NCBI GenBank assembly: GCA_026261815.1
Contig: JAMPIT010000230.1
Location: forward strand, 41,004,501-41,068,500
Reading direction: 5' to 3'
Length of the DNA: 64,000 nucleotides
DNA from: Monarcha castaneiventris obscurior
Lineage: Eukaryota; Chordata; Aves; Passeriformes; Monarchidae
Part shown: positions 56,644 through 64,000 of the stretch, piece after piece
How the letters are laid out: each line of letters begins with the position of its first letter
How positions within the stretch are numbered: the first letter of the stretch is position 1
Translations under genes and position numbers: made by a program
Notes under the pieces: generated by a model
What the model was told of the DNA's origin: nothing
Database searches by the model: none
The model's input: the letters and a program-made list of their open reading frames with translations, nothing else

Positions 56644-57652
56644 TAGTTCTGGTTATGCTAATTTTAGTCTAGCAAAGCTTAAAGGCCACAAAATCCTCTT
56701 TTTAATCTGGCTGCATGAAAACTCAAAATATTTTGCTCAAATAACACTCGGTTTCTCATCCACAACTCAGGCATTTCCATTTTTGCCATGTATAAAATAA
56801 TTTTATTTAAGCCATGCCATTTGCAGTGGTGTATTTCAGGAAATGCTAATCCTTCATTTATAATGACCTAAAGTCAGGGAACCCTTGATATTGCCCCTCA
56901 AGCATCCATAGGCTGAAAACTCCTAAACTGACACAGCAGAGACCCCAAGTGGGAGGAACTCATCCCTGTTCTCTCACTCCAGTGCCTTCTTCATTTACAG
57001 TAAAATGCACAAATATTGCATACAAATACCAAACTATGTATAAAACTGCTGTACTTACCTAACAGCAGCAGTCAGCCAGCTTATATGAGAGCAAACCAAA
57101 CTCTTTACAGGAAAGAAGAAACCATTTCAATCTAGCCTGGCCTAGCCAGTTGTCTTGACGTGATCTTACCCAGTACTGAACTGGCAAGTACCTGCTACTA
57201 CTGCGTCAACAAAGTCAGGACCTGACATCAAGAGAAACTGAGCACTTCTTTGCATTTGAGTAACACAATGTGTTTGGTTCTAGGAGGCTGAGGGGAATAC
57301 CCAAAGTGAAGGCTGACTGAAATGACCCCAGTGCAGAATGCCAAACTGCACCTCAGCTTCTCAATCTCTGTCCAAGGACCTGACATTTCCAAACAGCAAA
57401 CAACTCAAAGATCACACTGTTCCTCACTTTACCCATCTGTTAATAAGGATGGAGTGGTCCAGCTTCTATCCTGGTCTAATGCTGTTGGAAGACTAGGCTG
57501 AGGAAACCACTGATGTATGCTAGACTTTGTTATGTCATTCTAGTCTCTGCCCATTCTAGTTGTAAGCTTTCTGCTTTATTTTCCTTTACCACTTATCTCA
57601 AATTTCCCATCACACACAGCTGTCACTGAAGGTCAAACCACACAGAGGTGAA

Positions 57653-57684
57653 TCCCTCAGATAATTATAATTATCCCTCAGATA
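57653..57684. repeat. direct repeat flanking a 16-bp palindrome
   Basis: TCCCTCAGATA occurs at 57653-57663 and again at 57674-57684. The perfect palindrome GATAATTATAATTATC (57660-57675) lies between and overlaps both. Confidence 0.85.
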
Positions 57685-58594
57685 GCACTATGACTATCAG
57701 AATCCAAACATTTGGGTAACACAATTTATGGTGGAAAGGGTGTGGAAAACAGGAGAGATAGATTAGTTGGTGGTTGGTTGCACTACAAAACTATTAGCAC
57801 TTCCTTGTGCCTGTCAAGTTCATTCCATCACTGCTCGGATAAGCTCACAAAAGCCCATATACCCCATGTGTGATTACAGGCAGACCACAAACACACCTGT
57901 GAGTATGGTGCTTACCAGAGACCCAGAGGGAGGAAGCAGCACCTTTGGCCAGCTGTCTCCCTACTGATCATGGGGAGTCAAGACAGGCGTCTGCTCTACA
58001 AACCACATTTTAAAATAAGGGAAAATATCTTCAGTTGGAAGGCCAGTTCCACATTGTGCTTCATGCAGCCTGTGCTTACCCAGACAACCTGCAGGATTTC
58101 CTATACTCCTCCACCTTAAATGAGCAAATTTTTAGGTACAAATTACTACACTGGTTCCTACTTCACTAATTCCAATTCAAAACATAGTCCCCGCACAAAG
58201 TAATGAAGCTCATTCATCAACCTGTTGCCTGAGGGACTCAGAGATGACCTCCAAGTAATCACAAGATAAGCAATGACCCTGCCTATTCAAAAACAGGACA
58301 GTCTTTACAAACCACAAAAGGTTAAGACTAAAGCCAGTTTCCCCTTTTTATCCCAAAATAAAAGATCCAAACCAAAGCCACATACTACTCTTGTATTCAG
58401 AGAGGATATGAGGTCTAAATACACAGTTGCTGTGACTGAACGAGTTCCTGTGAAATTGGAGAGAAGCTATTTTTTTCCAGTAGCCAATATTCTTTCCCAA
58501 GGATAGGATTTAGAATACTCATTTTATCCTCTACTGCCAACAGTACCCACATGCTCTTTGGTTAGAAAAGAGGTTTTTGGCACAATAGCTCATC

Positions 58595-59230
58595 TTGCCA
58601 ATTATCAAAATGGACCAGCTGCTTCCCTTTTGGAGTGACAGTGAGGTTGGAGTGTCTGGCACTTCCACAGCCACACTGACCACAGTCAAAATCCTTGTCA
58701 CCTCCGGAGCCAAAAGCTTAGAGCTGATACAGGCAGTATTTTTCCAAAGATATATTGTGCTAGAAAAGTACAAAATACCCAAAATGCACCTCTTAATTCC
58801 CCTTAGATCAGTTGATTCTATGGTATTTAGTTGGATTATTGACACTGTGGCCATAGCATGGCCAAAGAGGACCACAAAAGCCATGAGAGAGGTAAGAAAA
58901 GTACACAGACCACTAGAGATTAGTTATGAACATAGCAAGGTGCTCCTGTCCCAAATGCCCCTGTGTGGGAGACATATAACATGCTTCAGGATTGAGACTC
59001 TTGAGAAGACAAGAAGCCTGTGTTCCCCTCAAAAAAACACTATAAGCAATGGTTTCTCATTAAACGCTGTTAGAAATTGTCTGCCTCTGACTTTCTTTTT
59101 CTATTTATTTTTCTTTGCCAAATTTATCACAGTCCTTCTGTCCCAGCTCCACCTTGGCCAGCTTCCCAACCTTTTTGACAGCACTGCAATGTCACTCCTA
59201 TTTCCAGCTACGGACAGCAGAGGCTGCTGA
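58595..59230 (+). other. unexplained 211-codon open reading frame
   Basis: The longest open frame in the window. It starts MPIIKMDQLL and ends PATDSRGC. There is no recognised domain; a hydrophobic stretch (LPLTFFFYLFFFAKF) lies near residues 163-177. The opposite strand is also open over 58531-58884 (117 codons, MAFVVLFGHAMATV). I see no splice sites, polyadenylation signal or codon-bias argument that supports translation. It could be chance, a decayed retroelement interior or a pseudogene. I do not call it a gene. Confidence 0.2.
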
Positions 59231-59918
59231 TCTAGAATGAGACTTACTACAAGAGAGGTGAAATGAAGAGAACACACACACAGTGTGGCCCTAATGTTCA
59301 CTCTCTTCAACACAAAACAGAAAGTAGATCTGGACTGCTGAGTCAAATGTATCCTGTATATTTCCCTGCACAAAGTCTGCATCTGCTCCAAAAAGGGTGA
59401 TGATTACTACAGGTGACAATAAGTATACCAGGCCCGCCTGTCTTCACTCAAAAAAAGAGAAGAAATGTCTCCGTATTTTCCCTTCAGAGCAACACAGAGC
59501 AGAACGTTAATAAAACAGGTATTTTCTATGCCAATCTAAGAGAAAACCCTCTTTCCACAAGATTTTGGTCATATAAGGTCAAACCAGAAAGAAGAAATAA
59601 CACCCATTGGCTGGTCACAAGTATGTAATAAAAATGGAAATCTATGTTTATGGAAGAATGCTGTTTGCCACTTAAATTTTATTGAACAGCAAATACACTG
59701 AGCAGATTACCACTTTCTTCATGGACATTCTGCAAACATAGGGAGAGACATCACATAAAGTATCCATTCAAAACTATTTGCTCAGTTAATATCATTTTAT
59801 GGCTATAGAGAGTTTCTTCAGTGTTTCTGCAGGATTCTAGTGGCTCTCCAAACCAGAGTCTTCCCTTATATATCAAGGTGTTCCCATGATTTATGTGAGA
59901 GCCTTAGCCCCAGCAGAT

Positions 59919-59934
59919 GTGCTGTGCTGTGCTG
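59919..59934. repeat. (GTGCT)n short tandem repeat at the LTR left edge
   Basis: Three copies of GTGCT. The repeat blurs the exact LTR start. Confidence 0.8.
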
Positions 59935-60198
59935 TTTTGGGCTGGAATTAAGCTAATTTTTCTCACAGCAACTAGTACGGGGCTATGTTTAATTTTGCAA
60001 AAACAGTGTTGATTACAGGAGGGAAGTTTTTTTTATTGCTGAGCAGGGCTTACACAGAGTCAAGGCCTTTTCTGCTCCTCACACCACCCCACCAGTGAGT
60101 GGGCTGGGATTCACATGGAGCTGGGAGGGGGGACAGCCAGGACAGCTGACCTTTACTGACCAAAGGGATATCCCAGGAGATATGGCATCATGCTCAGC

Positions 60199-60210
60199 AT
60201 ATAAAGCAGG
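60199..60210 (+). promoter_or_regulatory. ERVL LTR TATA box
   Basis: CATATAAAGCAG, at the position expected for the U3/R junction in this LTR type. It would drive transcription away from CPNE4's direction. Activity is unknown. Confidence 0.6.
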
Positions 60211-60379
60211 GACAAGAAGAAGGAAGGCGAAGGCATTTGGAGTGATGGCGTTCATTTTTCCAAGCAACCATTACATGTGGTGGAGCCCTGCTTTCCTGGG
60301 GATGGCTGCACACCTGACCATCCATGGCAAATGGATTCTTTACTTTGCTTTGCTTATGTGTGCAGCTTTGACTTCATCC

Positions 60380-60385
60380 ATTAAA
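60380..60385 (+). terminator. ERVL LTR polyadenylation signal
   Basis: ATTAAA located about 175 bases after the TATA box, in the conserved ATTAAACTGTCTTT block of this LTR type. Confidence 0.6.
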
Positions 60386-61949
60386 CTGTCTTTTTCTCAA
60401 CCCATGAGTTTTACTCACTTTTACTCTTCCAATTCTCTCTCCCATCCCACTGGGGTGAGCAGCTGTGTAGTGCTTAGCTGCCAGCTGGGGTTAAACCATG
60501 ACAGCTGCTGCACACTGAGAAAGCAGATCAGACCCTTACAGTGAGTTTGCAACATACATATGGAAATAGTAAGCACACGTCAGAGGAAGGACTCCCTTGA
60601 AGCAACTGTTTTTAAAAAGCTCAAAATAACTTTATGCTTCTTTTTACACCAATGTATTTTAATTAAAAGTTAAGCAGTACAGCTATAAAGATTTCCAAGA
60701 TCCTGAACATTCTCTCAACAGCTTATACTACTTACCAAATGTTTCGTTCGTTGCAATTCCCTTGGTTATAAAAGGAATTGATTTTTTTTAAACCTAATTT
60801 TACATCCTTCGCATCACTTTAAATTGCATTACTAGATTGGAACATAAATCTTTACTGTTTGGGGTTTTTTTTCAACTAAGTCTAATAATTGCATCAAAGA
60901 TCACACATAAACAATGAAGCATCCAAATGTTTAAAAATCAGAAATAAACATGAGGTTTTAAAATAATATTTCTTAATATAAAACTTTGCTTTATATTATT
61001 TAGTGTCTGAAAAAAATGCAAGAAAAAAAGTTTCTGAAACTAAGGGAGCTGTACTGAAATCTTTCTTTTATGTGTCCTCCTGTCAACGAAGTCATCGGAA
61101 AAGGAAAAAATTCAAGTCCAAATTTTTTCTGAATTTGAAGCCCACTCTAAACTCTACTGAAGATAATGTAAAGATGTCATTCACATCTCAGGGCTGTGGA
61201 GTACCTGTATTCACTTGCTTTTGCAGCATTTGACCTTTCCTACAGGCAAGTTATGGAGTGAGTCACCCACAAACCCATTTGCTGTCAGAAAAAGGGGTAA
61301 AATTGCCACCAAAGATGGCAGACTCACCTGTTGCACAACTGTCACAGAAACAAAGGCATATGAACACTTCATAAAAACCAGTGTCATAACACACACAAAC
61401 CAGAAGGCTCAATTAAGTAATTAATACAGCATATTTTGTTCTGGCATTTCCTGACCCTCAAGCGCTTGGTTTTGCTTTTCAAAGCAGGGAGCTATTACAT
61501 GAAATAAGCCAGAGTTATTCAGAAAGCAAACCATAAGCACACAATCCATCCAACAAACACTTGGTGGTACGAAACACAGGCATCAAGACAGAGGGGTTTT
61601 TATTGCACAGGTACCTGCTACTCGTGGTGAAGTGAAACCTTCCAGTCTGCTGCTACAGGCCGTAGCAAAGTAAAGGCTGTGCCAAAACACACTCCATGGC
61701 AGTGAGGTGTGCACAAAGGAGCTTTGCCCATCCACTCTCAGTTCCTGCCAGGAGAGCAGTTACTCCCAGACAACGGCTGCTGGCCCAGGCATACAGTACT
61801 GGGACCTGTGCAGCAAGTACACCAAATGCAAAAGCTCTTCTGCCAGAAAGCACAGCAAGAGCAGCAGAGGTGATAGGAGGCAGGCATTTCATTAGCAAAG
61901 GGTTTGTTCATTGGTAACTCTGCTATAAATTATAGATGTAAAGCAATAC

Positions 61950-61964
61950 AAAAAAAAAAAAAAA
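61950..61964. repeat. poly-A run (15 A)
   Basis: Uninterrupted A run followed by TAAAAGAAGAAA. No identifiable retroposon body precedes it, although the GC-richer block at 61590-61900 lies just upstream. Confidence 0.85.
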
Positions 61965-62199
61965 TAAAAGAAGAAACCTCAGGTCCTAATCCAGACTGTA
62001 GCACAGCTACACGCTGCTCATTTTTGCATCCTTCCTGTTTCCTGCCACCTCTCTGTCTCCTTTCTACCCTTAGCTCACTTGCAATTTCTGCTGTTCATTT
62101 GAGCTAACATCACCAATCTTCTACCAAATTTCCTTGTTTAGGTAGCTTCCAGTCTTCAGTGCTTCTCAACCCACACTGTTCTCTCCAACAACAGTTCTT

Positions 62200-62262
62200 T
62201 TGTTTTGGTTTGGGGGTTTTTGGATTTCTTTTTTGGGGGTGGGATTTTGGGAGGAAAAAGAA
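62200..62262. repeat. low-complexity G/T-rich tract
   Basis: Alternating T runs and G runs (GGGGG, GGGGG, GGG, GGG). The spacing does not meet a strict four-run short-loop quadruplex pattern. Confidence 0.75.
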
Positions 62263-62604
62263 CAACATACCGGTTGGTTTGTTTCAAAAAGAGGCTCTTC
62301 TTTGCCTTTTGCTCCCCTCACCCAAATCACCTTGCTCAGGAGGTTCCCTATCATCTTCCTATCTCACCCTTCAGGACTCTATTTCATGTATCTGAGCTCA
62401 GACCTCATCCTTACCACAGCACCAATCTCTCCCCTGTTCTCACCTACTCATCCAAGCTCTTTCTAAATACAACCAAAGTGTTGCCTAGCCCTTCCAACTT
62501 CTTTGCCTAGTGCACAGCTCCCCTTTTTCCAAAAGTTAATCTGTTAGTTTCTCTTCTCAAACACACATTTCACTCCTTTTTGCCAAGAGAGGAAAGACAA
62601 ACTT

Positions 62605-63437
62605 GAACTAACTGGTAACAACAGACAAGGAGAAAACTGAGGTACTCAACTTTTATTTGTCTCAGTCTTCATTGGCAGTCTGTTCCTGTATTTCTAATGT
62701 GGATGGCCTGCAAGACAGAGATTGAGGGAACAAAGTCCCTCCCACTCTAAGAGGAGATCAGGTTTGTGGCCGCCTGAGGAATCTGAACATTCATAAGTCT
62801 GTGGGAGCAGAAAGATGCATCCCAGAGTCCTGAAGGAATTAGCTGATGTAGTTGCCAAGCCACTCTCCATGATATTTGAAAAATCATGGCAGTCAAGTAA
62901 AGTCCCAGGTGACTGGAAAAAGAGGAACATCATACTCATCTTTACAAAGGGTAAAAAGGAGGACCCTGGGAACTACCAACCTGTCAGCCTCACCTCTGTG
63001 CCTGGGAAGAACATGGAACAGATCCTCCTGGAAGCTGTGCTAAGGCAGAGGGAGAACAAGGAGCTGATTCAGGACAGCCAGCAGAGCCTCACCAAGGGCA
63101 GGTCCTGCCTGACCAATCCAATGGCCTTCTATGATGGAGTGACTACATCAGTGCACAAGGAAAAGATCTATGGACATCAGCTGTCTGGAGTTCTGTAAGG
63201 CCTTTGTCAGGGCTCCCCAAACATCCTTCTCTCTAAATTGGAGAGATAGAGATTTGATAGATGGACTGTTCAATGGATGAGGAATTGGCTGGATGGTCAC
63301 ATACAGACAGTAGTGTCCACGGCTCGATGTCCAGATGGAAATCAGTGACAAATGGTGTCCCTCAGGGGTCCCAATATGGACAGAGACCTTCAGAGGAATG
63401 TAACACCTCTCCTGTGAGAAACGGCTGAGGAAACTCC
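62605..63437 (+). mobile_element. CR1 LINE, ORF2 reverse transcriptase fragment, internally deleted
   Basis: Sense CR1. The frame at 62815-63198 carries reverse transcriptase N-terminal signatures: [17 protein letters not shown], then [20 protein letters not shown], then [19 protein letters not shown]. Upstream nucleotides (ACAGACAAGGAGAAAACTGA, GAGGTACTCAAC) fit the part before the RT. A frameshift follows near 63198 and the match continues in other frames (ATTGGAGAGATAGAGATTTG, AGGAATTGGCTGGATGGTCA, CCCTCAGGGGTCCC). At about 63381 the sequence jumps to a far downstream block (CACCTCTCCTGTGAG, GCTGAGGAAACTCC), so the catalytic FADD region is missing. No CR1 3' tail is present. Inactive. Confidence 0.93.
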
Positions 63438-64000
63438 CTCATCTACAACACAGAGAACCTAGTCTTGTTCAAAGACAAGACCATTGTATTTTGTTTCAAA
63501 AGTATAAAAATGTCACTTTCTTGGAATCTTACTTCAGCAATGTTTAGGCTTTCCTTTGCAGTTTGGAATACAAATTCCAGCATAAAAGTTTTTTAAAGTC
63601 AGTAGGCAATTCAGAATGGAATAGTGCTATCAGAAGACCTTAATAATAACTTTAGTGTATCTTTAGTATAAAGTGATGCCAAACAGCATTCATTAATATC
63701 ATAGGTCCTGAAGACAAAGTGTTGTGAAACCTGCAGCAAGATAAGCATAACTGTTTTCTGAAGAAAACAAATTAAGTTTTAGGTTAACATCAGATTATGC
63801 CTATATTAAGAGAGGCATTTGTCTCTCCCACCCAATACAGCAGAAGAAAATCAACTCCTTGGAGCTTATCAGTGCTTTCATTCTTTAAAATAACATTTAT
63901 ACTTGCTTTCAGTATCCACCAAGATGAACTTCTCCTGGCATAATGACTGAAATAATTTCATGTGACTCATCAATTTGCACAGGACTCTGTAAAGGTTCTC
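63438..64000. other. intron or 5' flank of CPNE4, nothing recognised
   Basis: AT-rich sequence to the end of the window. No open frame or repeat can be supported. Confidence 0.55.

Larger units (their letters stand above)
55251..59917. other. intron or 5' flank of CPNE4, no gene recognised
   Basis: Contains poly-A (56630-56643), a 16-bp palindrome inside a duplicated decamer (57653-57684), and the longest open frame in the window (58595-59230). None can be assigned a function. Confidence 0.5.
59918..60503 (+). mobile_element. ERVL-type solo LTR, opposite orientation to CPNE4
   Basis: A complete-looking avian ERVL-type LTR of about 585 bases in sense orientation. Recognisable blocks are ACACAGAGTCAAGGCCTTTT (60053-60072), GACAGCTGACCTTTACTGAC (60140-60159), TATA box CATATAAAGCAG (about 60199-60210), GGAGCCCTGCTTTCCTGGGG (60282-60301), ATTAAACTGTCTTTTTCTCA (60380-60399, with ATTAAA polyadenylation signal) and the terminal GCTGGGGTTAAACCATGACA (60484-60503). 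The left edge lies in a GTGCT tandem repeat (59919-59934), so the start is uncertain by about 15 bases and no target duplication could be fixed. No internal retroviral genes are attached. A 149-codon frame inside it (60095-60544) is not a gene. Confidence 0.9.
60504..62604. other. intron or 5' flank of CPNE4, no gene recognised
   Basis: AT-rich to about 61450. From about 61590 to 61900 the sequence is GC-richer and open in three frames (up to 81 codons, minus), with no recognisable product. Poly-A lies at 61950-61964 and a G/T-rich tract at 62200-62262. Confidence 0.5.

Noticed and set aside
57053..57061. Perfect donor-like TAG|GTAAGT on the minus strand, possible noncoding CPNE4 5' exon
   Set aside because: By rough count, one or two such matches are expected by chance in 64 kb on both strands, and no matching acceptor or promoter was visible.
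57420..57450. MIR-like block (CTTTACCCATCTGTTAATAA)
   Set aside because: Too short and isolated to distinguish from chance.
60095..60544. 149-codon open frame on the plus strand
   Set aside because: It lies almost wholly inside an ERVL-type LTR, across its TATA box and polyadenylation signal, so it is not a gene.
62211..62252. Possible G-quadruplex
   Set aside because: Four G runs exist, but the first gap is about 17 bases, outside the usual loop limit.

Overview
This window looks like intronic DNA from a bird nuclear genome. Two observations point to birds: CR1 non-LTR retrotransposons are the dominant repeat, in several age classes, with no mammalian-type Alu or L1; and there is an ERVL-type LTR of a kind common in avian genomes. 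The class is inferred from repeat content; the species cannot be named. The DNA is visibly AT-rich and has no prokaryotic-style gene organisation, operons, CRISPR or plasmid features.

Only one protein-coding exon can be supported. It is the first coding exon of copine-4 (CPNE4), minus strand, 42534-42713. It encodes 60 residues (start of the N-terminal region and first half of the first C2 domain), with a good acceptor at 42722-42723 and a good donor at 42532-42533. Everything from 1 to 42533 is therefore the start of the next CPNE4 intron (at least 42.5 kb with no further copine exon seen). Everything from 42722 to 64000 is the preceding intron or 5' flank (at least 21 kb).

The rest is a patchwork of unique intronic sequence and dead retroelements. 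Ten CR1 copies are recognisable. Five are on the plus strand: an ancient one at about 9460-11140, and others at 30668-30915, 39152-39950, 45861-46140 and 62605-63437. Five are on the minus strand: 17180-17452, 23175-23450, 28303-28712, 50541-50825 and 54962-55250. There are two solo LTRs: one at 26809-27176, in the same orientation as CPNE4, flanked by a 7-bp direct repeat; and one ERVL-type copy at about 59918-60503, opposite to CPNE4. Small features include a TG microsatellite, an AT-rich palindromic tract at 44295-44450, A-rich tracts, short tandem repeats and a few hairpins.

I found no evidence of an undescribed biological system. The most useful leads are the CPNE4 exon, the sense-oriented LTR that could act as an alternative promoter or polyadenylation site, and an unexplained 211-codon open frame at 58595-59230 that is also open on the opposite strand.
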